64,000 nt of DNA from CBDCGJ01 sp965238305 (GCA_965238305.1 CBDEHK010000001.1:4092001-4156000), one strand, 5' to 3'. Shown: positions 1-8,849, counted from the stretch's first letter. Notes: generated by a model not told the origin, from the sequence alone. Numbers and translations are program-made.

Positions 1-447
1 ACCCGAAAAACCAGCAAAGGTGTGCAGACTAAAAGCCTGACCCATGCGGCTGTCGTCAACCGTTGCAGACAAGATGGCATAGTCCGCCGGGTGATATACG
101 CTATTGGCGATGCCGGCCAGCACGATACAAATCAAAATCGCCGAATAGGTTCCAAAAACACCCATCAATACAAAGGCGACAGCTTCTAAAAACATCCCCG
201 CGATGAGGAGGTTCCGGGCACCAAACTTATCAACCAGGAAGCCCATCGGAATGTGAGCAAATCCGGAAACCACCGCAAAAACTGTTACCAATGTGCCGAG
301 TGAGGTGTAGCTAACGCCAAACGCATCCTTCAGTATCGGAAACAATGGCGGCAATACCAGCAGATAAAAATGGCTGATGAAATGGCCAGCACCGATCACA
401 CTTATGATTCGAAACCCGGATTTCTGCGTTGCAGTCGTAGCAGTCAT
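1..447 (-). CDS. MFS transporter, N-terminal part (runs off left edge)
   Basis: First 149 residues of a major facilitator superfamily transporter; the 3' end lies outside the window. Translation from the ATG at 447 gives four or so hydrophobic helices (about residues 13-39, 48-66, 78-98, 102-118). GFLVDKFGAR (69-78) matches MFS motif A between helices 2 and 3, and YHPADYA (118-124) resembles the helix 4/5 region of fosmidomycin-resistance-type exporters. An inner-membrane efflux or uptake role is therefore likely, but the substrate cannot be told. The gene is divergent from the receiver-like gene at 510, and only 62 bp separates them, so that gap must hold both promoters. Confidence 0.85.
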   Translation of the reverse strand, partial: MTATTATQKSGFRIISVIGAGHFISHFYLLVLPPLFPILKDAFGVSYTSLGTLVTVFAVVSGFAHIPMGFLVDKFGARNLLIAGMFLEAVAFVLMGVFGTYSAILICIVLAGIANSVYHPADYAILSATVDDSRMGQAFSLHTFAGFSG

Positions 448-509
448 CGTCTAACAACAGCCTTCACTCGTTAATATTTAATCGTAACGAAAGCTATAGA
501 GGTCGATGA

Positions 510-989
510 ATGGCGATCGAGGAAAATTCGAAAATGCCCCATAACTTTCGTTTGGTCTTGATCGAGGTCGACCCAACCCTTCAGCGCAATCTGTCCCAAT
601 TTGCTGATGTGAAATCGGCGCGCGCAAACGACCTAACCACCAATTTCCTGACCGAATTTGACCCTGACGCCATAATTGTCGAACTGACGCGGGCACAAAA
701 TCAACTAAATGACGTTCTGACATCTGTGCGCCATCCGGTCAAGACACCGAAACCCGGAATAATCGTCCTTGGATTGATGCCGAAATCTGAACCCGCCGAA
801 TTGCGCCGTATGATCAAGCTGGGCCTTGATCACGTATTAATTCGGCCGGTTTCGGCAAACAATCTGATCCGATCGGTCCGCGATTTTAAGGAAAATCCGG
901 TCCCGCAAGTAAAAACATTCAACTATATCGGCCCAGATCGCAGACGATTGCCTTCTGACCAATTTGGTGGCTCGGAACGCCGGCGTTAA
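510..989 (+). CDS. Degenerate response-regulator receiver protein with GPDRRR tail
   Basis: Single-domain 159-residue protein with a CheY-like fold. The acidic pair sits in IEVD (about 18-21), but the phospho-acceptor position at the end of strand 3 (IIVEL) is Glu58 instead of Asp. The usual Lys-Pro pair is Arg-Pro (LIRPV, 110-114). These substitutions suggest a pseudo-receiver that does not cycle by phosphorylation. The basic C-terminus carries YIGPDRRR (139-146) and SERRR, a tail seen on some alphaproteobacterial regulators. There is no output domain, so it probably acts by protein contact. A second start at 534 (Met9) has a better-placed GAGGA and is possible. Confidence 0.7.
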   Translation: MAIEENSKMPHNFRLVLIEVDPTLQRNLSQFADVKSARANDLTTNFLTEFDPDAIIVELTRAQNQLNDVLTSVRHPVKTPKPGIIVLGLMPKSEPAELRRMIKLGLDHVLIRPVSANNLIRSVRDFKENPVPQVKTFNYIGPDRRRLPSDQFGGSERRR

Positions 990-1997
990 TCAATTCAGCG
1001 CCGCATGGCAGCCAGTTTCCTCCAATATCGGATCAATCCGCGTTTTTGCCGCCTGATCGAGGTCTTGGTAGGCCTCGCGCAACCAACGCAAACATTTCAC
1101 CTGATAGCCGAAGACGCCTTGGCGAAAACTTTGGCCGTGTAATTCCAATTCAAGTTCATCCTGACCAGCCGCCGCCGCCTTGGCATTGGCGTGCAGGAAC
1201 GGCAGATATGTGTCGCCGGCTATACGCAGCAACTCCATAGTACCTTCACGAACAGGCTCATTTGGGTCAATCCAATCGCCTTCATGGCCCGAAGCATCAT
1301 CGAACCAACGCACCCAATCAGCGACAATCTGGGCTTCCTGACGCATGACCGACATTGGGGTCGGGTCATCGGCCAGTGTCTTCAGCTGCCCAAACCAACC
1401 AAAATCTGCATTTGATGGGCGCCCACCGAACAGGAACTGACGACCGCCAACCACTTTAGAAAAAGCCGCCAACGCGCGATGATAGCTCGCTTCAATCACC
1501 GGTGCGTTATGCGGCGTGCAGCCGACTAGCGCCATGCGCCCGACCTGGCGGTCACGAATATTCTTCGCGGCGATCTCGAATTCTTCGCCCTGCAAAGCCG
1601 GGTTGGTGTCATGGATAATCCAGCGGCAGCAGTATTCTTGATCCACCACTTGATCCCAGCGATAATGGAACATCATCTTTGTCGCCCATTCATCGGCTAA
1701 GTCTTCCAATAGATCGGCTAGGAAAGCCATGCCTGGGTCAGACGGAATGACCGAACGTTCGTCCGGATGCCGTTCCTCCAACAGGCGGATCAGGAAGGTC
1801 GAATCCATATGATAACTACTGTCTTCCGGCAGCCGCAATATCGGAATCAATTGCGGCCTGAGATGGGCCAATTGTTCGCGGAATTCCGGTGTGCGCATAT
1901 GCCAGGTGAAAGCGAGTTGGCGATACCGCAGGAGCGCCCGCATCTTCATCGAATAAGGTGAGCCATTGCCGCCAATCAATTGATATTTGTCCGTCAT
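990..1997 (-). CDS. Glutathione S-transferase family protein
   Basis: 335-residue cytosolic protein. The N-terminus (residues 4-80) reads as a thioredoxin fold of GST type: GGNGSPYSMKMRALL places Ser13/Tyr15 where GSTs hold the glutathione-activating residue, followed by the cis-Pro region at about 51-58. The remaining 250 residues are helical, as in a GST C-terminal domain but longer than the usual 200-230-residue total. That length fits the fused GST-like proteins common near catabolic genes in Alphaproteobacteria. It ends directly against the receiver gene (convergent) and is divergent from the acyl-CoA dehydrogenase pair. Substrate unknown; glutathione use is inferred from the fold. Confidence 0.75.
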   Translation of the reverse strand: MTDKYQLIGGNGSPYSMKMRALLRYRQLAFTWHMRTPEFREQLAHLRPQLIPILRLPEDSSYHMDSTFLIRLLEERHPDERSVIPSDPGMAFLADLLEDLADEWATKMMFHYRWDQVVDQEYCCRWIIHDTNPALQGEEFEIAAKNIRDRQVGRMALVGCTPHNAPVIEASYHRALAAFSKVVGGRQFLFGGRPSNADFGWFGQLKTLADDPTPMSVMRQEAQIVADWVRWFDDASGHEGDWIDPNEPVREGTMELLRIAGDTYLPFLHANAKAAAAGQDELELELHGQSFRQGVFGYQVKCLRWLREAYQDLDQAAKTRIDPILEETGCHAALN

Positions 1998-2103
1998 ACT
2001 ATCCCTTTGTCGCTTACTTGACGTTGAATATGGAAAATGTGATTTAATGAACCTAGATTAATTAATGCCGATGCAGCGACCGGCGTCAAGTTCGAGGGTG
2101 CAA

Positions 2104-3300
2104 ATGAGCCTAACAGAGAGTGATGATCTGGCCAGTTTCCGACAGGAAGTCCGGTCGTTTATTAAGGAAAACCTGCCGGACGATATCCGTGAAACCGTCC
2201 GTGCTGGCCGACTTGGCACGTCGGACGAAACCGTTCGCTGGCAAAAAATACTCGCAAAAAAAGGCTGGGTCGCGCCAAGCTGGCCGGTCGACTTGGGCGG
2301 CGTCCTTTGGACGCCCATGAAACGAAACATATTTGAAGAAGAATGTGCTTTAGGCGACTGTCCACCGCTCGACCCGATGGGACTGAGTATGATAGGCCCA
2401 TTGATCATCGCCCATGGCAGCGCCGAACAGAAGGACTTCTATCTACCGCGTATCCTGAATTCTGACGAAAAATGGTGTCAGGGCTATTCGGAACCAGGTT
2501 CCGGATCCGATCTGGCCTCTCTCCAAACCCGTGCCGTTCAGGACGGCAACGATTATGTCGTCAATGGGACCAAGATCTGGACTTCCGGCGCCCATTCGGC
2601 GGATCGCATCTTCTGCCTGGTCCGCACCGACCTGGAAGTCAAACCGCAGGAAGGGATTTCCCTGCTGCTGATCGACTTGAAATCACCCGGCATTACCATC
2701 CGTCCAATCATCGCCTTGAACGAGATGCATTTCTTCAATCAGATATTCTTCGACGATGTTCGAGTGCCGGCCGCCAACCGGATCGGTGAAGAAAACCATG
2801 GCTGGACCCTGGCAAAAGAAGTGCTCGGCAGCGAACGCATGCATTTGTCGCGCACCGGTGAAAACAAGCGCCTTTTGCAGCGCCTGAAAGACATTGCGGG
2901 CCAGGAGGATAGTTCCGGCGGCAAATTGGCGAATGAAGATTGGTTCCGCCGCAAATTGAGCCAAACAGAGGTCAAACTGAAAGCATTGGACTACACAAAA
3001 TTGCGTTTCCTGGCACAGGCGGAAGCGGGTCAAAAAATCGGTCCAGAGGTCTCTATGCTCAAACTTCAAGGCAGTGAATTGATCCAGGAAATCGACGAAT
3101 TGTTGTTGGAAGCAGTTGGCCATTATGGCCTGCCTTACGATCGGAGCTGGATGCTCGGCCCACAAAACGAAGAACCCATCGGAGCCGACTATGCCGGTAC
3201 GATCTCTGCCAATCGCTTTCGCCATAAAGGGTATACCATCGCCGGCGGCTCCAGTGAGGTGCAACGCACAATTCTTTCTAAACGCGTATTGAAGATGTGA
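2104..3300 (+). CDS. Acyl-CoA dehydrogenase, large subunit type
   Basis: Flavoprotein of 398 residues catalysing alpha,beta-dehydrogenation of an acyl-CoA. The FAD/substrate motif GYSEPGSGSDLASLQT is in the middle domain, and the C-terminal GGSSEVQRTILSKRVL matches the family's closing helix. The catalytic Glu of the common YEGT motif is Gly here, as in many FadE enzymes that work in heteromeric pairs. I choose the ATG at 2104 because GAGGGTG lies just upstream; the in-frame ATG at 2065 has no such site. A second dehydrogenase starts 10 bp downstream, so the two probably form an alpha2-beta2 enzyme for a bulky or branched acyl-CoA (inference). Confidence 0.9.
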   Translation: MSLTESDDLASFRQEVRSFIKENLPDDIRETVRAGRLGTSDETVRWQKILAKKGWVAPSWPVDLGGVLWTPMKRNIFEEECALGDCPPLDPMGLSMIGPLIIAHGSAEQKDFYLPRILNSDEKWCQGYSEPGSGSDLASLQTRAVQDGNDYVVNGTKIWTSGAHSADRIFCLVRTDLEVKPQEGISLLLIDLKSPGITIRPIIALNEMHFFNQIFFDDVRVPAANRIGEENHGWTLAKEVLGSERMHLSRTGENKRLLQRLKDIAGQEDSSGGKLANEDWFRRKLSQTEVKLKALDYTKLRFLAQAEAGQKIGPEVSMLKLQGSELIQEIDELLLEAVGHYGLPYDRSWMLGPQNEEPIGADYAGTISANRFRHKGYTIAGGSSEVQRTILSKRVLKM

Positions 3301-3310
3301 GATCGGAAAT

Positions 3311-4447
3311 ATGGATTTTGGTCTCAGCGACGAACTGATCATGCTGCGCGACGGTGTCGAGCGGTTTATCCAGGATGAGTATGACTTTGACAAACGCCGG
3401 GACCATTTGGATATAGGAGATGGATTTTCCCGCGTGGTCTGGGGACAAATGGCCGAACTGGGGTGGCTGGCCGCGGCAATGCCGGAGGAAGTCGGCGGTA
3501 GCGCTTTAGGCCCTCACGCGACGATGGTGGTGATGGAAGGAATGGGCCGCGGCCTGGCGGTCGAACCTTATCTCTGCAACATTGTGATGGCCGGCGAACT
3601 GATCTCCAGATATGGCAACAAACAGCAAAAAACCGAGATACTAAGCGCGTTAGCAGTGGGCGAATGCATGGCCACGCTGGCGCATGCGGAACCCGGTGGG
3701 CGTTATGATCTTTTTCACATCGCGACGACAGCACATTCCGTTGACGCAAAATATCGCCTTTCCGGTTTAAAGGGATTGGTGTTGAACGCCGCAACGGCGG
3801 ACAAGATCATTATCCCGGCGCGCACGAGCGGCAACGTGCGCGATCTGGTTGGCATTTCACTATTCCTCGTCGATGCCAAGGCGGAAGGTCTCAGCCTTCG
3901 GAGCTATCGAACATATGACGGTATGCAGGCGTCGGAACTGATCCTAGAGAATGTGTTGGTTGAGAATGACGCATTGATCGGCAATGTCGGGGAAGGCCTG
4001 TCGATCCTGGAAGATATTATGGATCGCGCCATCGCCGCGCTATGCGCCGAAGCGGTAGGGGCAATGGATGTATTGTTCAACATGACCTTGGATTATTTGA
4101 AAGAACGAAAACAATTTGGTCGCCCGATTAGCAACTTCCAAGCTTCGCAGTTCCGCATGGCGGACATGTTTATGTCGCTCGAAAACGCAAAATCCATGGC
4201 TGCGGCGGCAACAATCGCAGTGGATGGCGACGACGTTGCGCATCGACGACGAGAGGTCGCAGCGGCAAAAATTCAGATCAATGAAGCGGCCCACCTTATC
4301 GGTCGCCAGGGCGCCCAGTTACACGGCGCCATTGCCATTACGGATGAATTGCCGGCGGCACATTATTACAAACGCCTTTCTGCGATCGAAGCGCTTTTTG
4401 GCAATACCGACTATCACTTAGGTCGCTATGCCGAGGACGTCGTTTGA
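3311..4447 (+). CDS. Acyl-CoA dehydrogenase, small partner subunit
   Basis: 378-residue acyl-CoA dehydrogenase-like protein, cotranscribed with the preceding dehydrogenase (10-bp gap). It keeps the three-domain plan. HAEPGGRYDL stands where the flavin loop normally lies, ERKQFGRPISNFQ is the conserved start of the C-terminal helical bundle, and QLHGAIAITDELPAAHYYKR is the region contacting FAD. Divergence at the flavin loop suggests it may be the structural or substrate-specifying half of a heterotetramer. Its last 22 bp overlap the 3' end of the convergent crotonase gene. The pair resembles steroid or branched-acid FadE pairs, but the actual substrate is not visible. Confidence 0.88.
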   Translation: MDFGLSDELIMLRDGVERFIQDEYDFDKRRDHLDIGDGFSRVVWGQMAELGWLAAAMPEEVGGSALGPHATMVVMEGMGRGLAVEPYLCNIVMAGELISRYGNKQQKTEILSALAVGECMATLAHAEPGGRYDLFHIATTAHSVDAKYRLSGLKGLVLNAATADKIIIPARTSGNVRDLVGISLFLVDAKAEGLSLRSYRTYDGMQASELILENVLVENDALIGNVGEGLSILEDIMDRAIAALCAEAVGAMDVLFNMTLDYLKERKQFGRPISNFQASQFRMADMFMSLENAKSMAAAATIAVDGDDVAHRRREVAAAKIQINEAAHLIGRQGAQLHGAIAITDELPAAHYYKRLSAIEALFGNTDYHLGRYAEDVV

Positions 4448-5193
4448 GATTTTTTCAAACTTCCACCGGCGCGTACGAATCCACCGCTTAACGATACCTG
4501 CGTATTGATTAGCGATCCCATATTGAGGGCATCGCTAAGACTACCATCACGGACGGCACGGTTAAGGCGCTTGGTTTCGCCAATCGCCTTGGCGTCGCGA
4601 CTAACGATGGTGGCGATGAATGCTTTCGCCTGCTCCTGCAATTCGTCTGCCGTATCACTCAGGCGATTGATCAGACCCATTTCATAAAGTCGCGCGGCTG
4701 GTATCGTTTCACCCAACATAGCCATCTCCAGCGTCAATCTGGGCCCTAATAATTTGCTCAACACCGGCGTATTGATGGCGGCAGGGAAACCGTGACGCAT
4801 CTCCGACACTTGAAACAATGCGCTTTTGTCCGCCAGAACAAAATCACAACCCATGGCGAGGGTGAAACCGCCGGCAAAGGCATAACCCCGCACGATTGAA
4901 ACCGAAGGTGTGTCGCATTCGTCCAACATGCGAAAAATGTCGGCCCATTTGTCATCGCCTGTCCGAAGTTCCGCTAAGCTTTTTTCCTGGCTAAACGATT
5001 TCAGATCGCGGCCGGCGCAAAAGTTGTCGCCTGCCCCTTCAATGACAATCACCCGGCAGCTCGGATCGCCGCGGACAGCCGAAATTCCTTGATGGAGGCT
5101 ATCTACCATGTCCCCAGTAAAGGCATTCCGCATTTGTGGTCGATTGAGACGAAGATGGACAGCCCCATCGCGATGTTCTATTTCGACACTCAT
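4426..5193 (-). CDS. Enoyl-CoA hydratase/isomerase (crotonase) family protein
   Basis: 255-residue crotonase-fold protein. NFCAGRDLKSF (57-67) supplies the first oxyanion-hole amide and GYAFAGGFTLAMGCD (103-117) the second. Of the two catalytic glutamates in true hydratases, the first position (the E of GGGxEL) is Thr111, while the second is kept as Glu131 in SEMRHGF. It may therefore be an isomerase, a thioesterase-like or another crotonase rather than a classical hydratase. It faces and overlaps the acyl-CoA dehydrogenase pair, which suggests the same acyl-CoA degradation pathway. The C-terminus SLKKSQTTSSA looks unstructured. Confidence 0.85.
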   Translation of the reverse strand: MSVEIEHRDGAVHLRLNRPQMRNAFTGDMVDSLHQGISAVRGDPSCRVIVIEGAGDNFCAGRDLKSFSQEKSLAELRTGDDKWADIFRMLDECDTPSVSIVRGYAFAGGFTLAMGCDFVLADKSALFQVSEMRHGFPAAINTPVLSKLLGPRLTLEMAMLGETIPAARLYEMGLINRLSDTADELQEQAKAFIATIVSRDAKAIGETKRLNRAVRDGSLSDALNMGSLINTQVSLSGGFVRAGGSLKKSQTTSSA

Positions 5194-5289
5194 CTCGCTA
5201 TTCCCCTACGATTGTCGTTGACGCAGATTTCATTCGGCGCACTATACTAGAGCGAATGCCTGTCCCCTAATGCGATTTGGAGTACTTTG

Positions 5290-6252
5290 ATGTTTCATAC
5301 TGTCATCTGCGACATGCTGGATATACGTTTGCCCATCCTGCAAGGCGCGATGCAAGGCGCTGGTGGTCCGAAACTCGTCGCGGCTGTTTCAGAAGCCGGC
5401 GGTTTGGGCATCTTGCCAACATTCGGCAGCACCGAAGACATCTTACGACAGGACATTCAGGCAACACGAAAACTGACGGACAAGCCTTTCGCCGTCAATA
5501 TCACGCCGATGGGACGCGCCTTTACCGAGTCACGCGCACAAATCTGCATCGAGGAGGGCATAAAAATCGTCACGACCGGTCGCGCCGATCCCGGTGAAGA
5601 CGCTGTCCATACGCTGAAAGCGGCAGATATTATTGTGCTTTCCGTTATCCCATCCGTCGATCATGCCCTGCGCATGGAAGAAGAAGGTGTCGACGCAGTC
5701 ATTGCGTCCGGCAACGAAGCCGGTGGCCATGTCGGCCACATCGCCACCCTGCCGTTGGTTCCCCAAGTGGTCGACGCGGTCAAGATACCGGTATTGGCCG
5801 CCGGTGGCATCGCCGATGGGCGCGGCTTCCTGGCTGCTTTGGCATTGGGCGCGGTTGGCGTTCAGATTGGTACTTGCCTGGTCCCGTCGCCAGAAAGTGA
5901 AGCCAGCGAATGGTATAAACAACAAGTGTTGGCGAGCGATGGGACAAATACGTTGATCACAAAATCCGTTACCGGCGCGACTATGCGGGCGGTGGCGACG
6001 CCGGAAGTTCGCGCGTTCGAAAAAGCCCGGGTGAACGGCGCAGACAAAATTGAACTGAAAAACATTCAAAAACAGATTCGACAAAATTCCGGCTATGCCG
6101 ACAAAGGTGTGAAGGATAATCGCCGCCAAGGCACGATGGGGCAAATCGCCGGCATGATCGGCACCGCTTTGCCCGCCGAAAGAATTCTATCAGACATGAT
6201 TGAAGACGCTTCCAAGCTAAGTGAACAGATAAAGGCGATGTCGCAAGCATGA
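5290..6252 (+). CDS. Nitronate monooxygenase (2-nitropropane dioxygenase) family
   Basis: FMN-binding TIM-barrel enzyme of 320 residues. Family marks are the N-terminal LPILQGAMQGAGGPKLVAAV, the active-site loop ASGNEAGGHVG with the catalytic His147, and the phosphate-binding PVLAAGGIADGRGF (168-180). Known relatives oxidise alkyl nitronates (for example propionate-3-nitronate) or act as enoyl reductases in lipid synthesis. The ATG at 5290 is preferred over the TTG one codon earlier. The stop codon overlaps the ATG of the next gene (ATGA), so the two are translationally coupled. Neighbouring acyl-CoA genes leave open a role as a trans-acting enoyl reductase. Confidence 0.88.
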   Translation: MFHTVICDMLDIRLPILQGAMQGAGGPKLVAAVSEAGGLGILPTFGSTEDILRQDIQATRKLTDKPFAVNITPMGRAFTESRAQICIEEGIKIVTTGRADPGEDAVHTLKAADIIVLSVIPSVDHALRMEEEGVDAVIASGNEAGGHVGHIATLPLVPQVVDAVKIPVLAAGGIADGRGFLAALALGAVGVQIGTCLVPSPESEASEWYKQQVLASDGTNTLITKSVTGATMRAVATPEVRAFEKARVNGADKIELKNIQKQIRQNSGYADKGVKDNRRQGTMGQIAGMIGTALPAERILSDMIEDASKLSEQIKAMSQA

Positions 6253-6692
6253 GCAATCCTATATACACAAATGAAATCGAAAAGCCGTCAGGCGATGAAT
6301 ATGGCCGCAAACTGCGTGGATTTGGTATTAATTTATTGGTTCGCGACATGGCGGCATCACTCGCCTTCTTGACCGAGGTGATGGGCGTGGAACAGGTCTA
6401 TTCCAACGTCGATTTTGCGATACTAAGTCACGGTGGCATGGAATTCATGCTGCATGCGGATGGCACCTATCATTCCAATCCACTGCTCGGCCTGATCGGC
6501 GACAGTGCCGTGCGCGGCATCGGGGTCGAATTACGTCTTTATGAAATTGACCCGGACGAAGCGGTGAAAAAAGCCAAAGCACGCGGCGACCACATTCTTC
6601 AAAACGCCACCGACAAACCCCATGGTCTGCGTGAAGCCTTTATCATGGATCCGGACGGTTATGTCTGGGTCCCCGGTCGGGAGAAGACCTGA
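6249..6692 (+). CDS. VOC (glyoxalase/bleomycin resistance fold) protein
   Basis: 147-residue vicinal-oxygen-chelate domain protein with one complete betaalphabetabetabeta pair: VRDMAASLAFLTEVMG in the first module and MDPDGYVWVPG at the end, the usual VOC closing strand. A metal site is plausible but only the final-module acidic and His positions are visible, so catalysis is uncertain. It starts inside the stop of the nitronate monooxygenase gene, and the pair should be one operon. The function could be isomerase, dioxygenase or binding protein; no substrate is implied by the sequence alone. Confidence 0.8.
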   Translation: MSNPIYTNEIEKPSGDEYGRKLRGFGINLLVRDMAASLAFLTEVMGVEQVYSNVDFAILSHGGMEFMLHADGTYHSNPLLGLIGDSAVRGIGVELRLYEIDPDEAVKKAKARGDHILQNATDKPHGLREAFIMDPDGYVWVPGREKT

Positions 6693-6805
6693 TTCATGGT
6701 CACGGTCATGCCGGTCATACGCTATTGAAATCAACCGGTGCTGGCCGCGCGGAACAATGGCAAGGCGCTGTCCACGCCGTTTGGGAGAATGGCAAATAGT
6801 AAATT

Positions 6806-8752
6806 TTAGATTTCTGGATCGAACAGACGCGGCTGATAACGTAGAATTTGCCTGGCCGCCGCATCGTCGAAAATCAAATCCTGATTGATCCGCGTGACCA
6901 TGGCCGACGATTGGTTGATAAGGTTAAATATCTTTGCCACCTTAACTGCACCACTTAACAAGGATACCGGTGCCCTGAAGATGAGCACTTTTCGTTCCAG
7001 GCGTTCCGCAATCCGCAAAACCATATTGCGGTAACTCAGGGTCTCGCCACCTGGCAGATTGAAAGTTTTGCCAAACGCCTTTTCATTGGCAACGGCCGCG
7101 ATCGCTGCAGATGATAAGTCATCGGCGTGAACCGGCTGACGCAGACCTTTAGCAGCGCCGGCGAGTGGGAATACGCCAAAGCGTCGCATTAAACCGGCGA
7201 TTACCGAGATATTGCTGTCCTGCCCACCGCCATAAATCATTGTCGGCCGTAAAATCGTCCACGGCACATCCGCTACCTCCGCCAACGCTAATTCGGCCAT
7301 AAGTAAACCATTAGCTAAATCGCGGTCGGCTTTGTCACCGCTGGCAGTTTTGGTCAAAGCGCTGGTCGATCCGAAGGCGATTATTTGCCTGCCGCCGATC
7401 AAACGCGGTAAAAAAGGGGGAAATAACCAAAGTGGAAGCAAAGAGAATACGATGCATTCACTCGGAACTGTCAAAGCCGCGTCGCCCGTCACGTCATGCG
7501 CGATCCACTCCACGCGACGCGAATGAGCCAGCGACGAGATATCGGGATCGCGAGACACGCAGATGACACGATAATCGGCCGCCAGCAGGCGATCGATCAA
7601 ATAGGACCCGACTAAACTTCGCGCGCCTAAGACCAGTGCTGTATTTTTTTCTGCCACAATAATTTTTTGACTCAAGCGATGACTATCCAAGCCATCCCAA
7701 TCGAATGTAAAGCCGATGCCCGGACCTTGCGGCATCGCGATCATACCCTCAGTATCAAGGATCATCCGTTCCTTGAACAAAGGCCCAAACCACGGCATAT
7801 GTTCCGCATACAGCGCACCGGGCAGACTGCAAAGATGCAGACTATGTTCGGTAAATATATGCGGCGAGAAGGGTATATTCTGCGCAGCCATTATCCCGAT
7901 TACACGGCGGAATTCAGTATAGCCACCCATTCGCTGTAGATCCGGCATCAGAATGTTCGCTGCTTTTCGTTGCAACATATTTTCCAAACCAAAGCGCAGA
8001 TATTCCGTCTCTCCACTGGCAACCGGCGTCTTGAGGGCCGCTGTTATCTGCGCATGACCCTCATGATCCCATGTCGGCACCGGCTCTTCAAACCAAGTCA
8101 GTTCGACCCCTTCCAGAGCATGTCCCAAGCGAATGGCATGGGGCACGGTCAGACCTTGATTGGCGTCAGCCATGAGCGCGATATCCGGACCGATGACCTC
8201 ACGGATGGCCGCCGCCCGATCCGCATCGTCGGCTACTTTCGGCGAGCCGAGACGCATTTTCATCGCTTTGAACCCTTGCGCCAGAAAGCCTTTCGCTTCC
8301 GCCTGCAATTCGTCAATCGAAGACGATAACCAAAGACCGCCGCTGGCATAGGCCGGTATCCGTTCCCGCTCACCGCCAAAAACACGATAAAGCGGCAATC
8401 CGGCAGCCTTACCAACAATATCCCAGCAGGCAACGTCGATCGTGGTCATGGCATGAATGATAATGCCAGCCTGGCCGAAAAAATTGCTCCCCTGCAACAT
8501 TTCATCAAATAACGTGTCGGGTGTTCTAGGGTCCTTTCCAATGACGAAATCAGCCAATCCTTTGGTCATTTCGTCGGTCGCGCGCAGCCCCGCTTCGCTA
8601 AATCCGAAGGAATAGCCTTCACCGAAAATACCTTCGTCAGTGCGTAGAGTGACGAGCAGACAAGTCATCGCGCTAATCTGATGGATCGCCGTACGCAACG
8701 GACGCTCCAACGGCAACTGGATGAGTGCTGTCTCGACTTTGGTGATTTTCAT
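6806..8752 (-). CDS. Enolase-superfamily (mandelate racemase-like) / NAD(P)-epimerase fusion
   Basis: 648-residue single reading frame holding two enzymes. Residues 1-355 form a mandelate racemase-type enolase: metal ligands Asp196 (MADANQG), Glu222 (WFEEP) and Glu248 (ASGETE), the Asp271/His298 dyad (SPHIF), and K165-M-R167 where family members have K-x-K. Residues 370-648 form a Rossmann epimerase/NmrA-like domain beginning LVLGARSLVG (373-382), with LRPTMIYGGG later. An in-frame GTG at 7657 could start the second domain alone but has no clear ribosome site. A TGA in the +1 frame sits just before it, so one indel would separate the two. Probably sugar-acid dehydratase or racemase plus epimerase or dehydrogenase. 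Confidence 0.8.
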   Translation of the reverse strand: MKITKVETALIQLPLERPLRTAIHQISAMTCLLVTLRTDEGIFGEGYSFGFSEAGLRATDEMTKGLADFVIGKDPRTPDTLFDEMLQGSNFFGQAGIIIHAMTTIDVACWDIVGKAAGLPLYRVFGGERERIPAYASGGLWLSSSIDELQAEAKGFLAQGFKAMKMRLGSPKVADDADRAAAIREVIGPDIALMADANQGLTVPHAIRLGHALEGVELTWFEEPVPTWDHEGHAQITAALKTPVASGETEYLRFGLENMLQRKAANILMPDLQRMGGYTEFRRVIGIMAAQNIPFSPHIFTEHSLHLCSLPGALYAEHMPWFGPLFKERMILDTEGMIAMPQGPGIGFTFDWDGLDSHRLSQKIIVAEKNTALVLGARSLVGSYLIDRLLAADYRVICVSRDPDISSLAHSRRVEWIAHDVTGDAALTVPSECIVFSLLPLWLFPPFLPRLIGGRQIIAFGSTSALTKTASGDKADRDLANGLLMAELALAEVADVPWTILRPTMIYGGGQDSNISVIAGLMRRFGVFPLAGAAKGLRQPVHADDLSSAAIAAVANEKAFGKTFNLPGGETLSYRNMVLRIAERLERKVLIFRAPVSLLSGAVKVAKIFNLINQSSAMVTRINQDLIFDDAAARQILRYQPRLFDPEI

Positions 8753-8849
8753 TGCAGCCTCACGTTTTCTTTAGTTTTTGTCGCCAACTATTGCGGCAAA
8801 ATCATTTATGCTTATGTCAAATATCGAGATTAGTTAATAGCAGGCTAAA

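Noticed and set aside
2018..2048. Promoter TTGACG/TTTAAT before the acyl-CoA dehydrogenases
   Set aside because: Spacer is 19 bp and neither hexamer is close to consensus for this group.
2683..3393. 236-codon minus-strand open frame
   Set aside because: It lies entirely opposite the acyl-CoA dehydrogenase genes and has no domain features; it is a shadow of strong codon bias.
5530..6144. 204-codon minus-strand open frame
   Set aside because: Antisense to nitronate monooxygenase, whose motifs are intact; no coherent fold in the antisense product.
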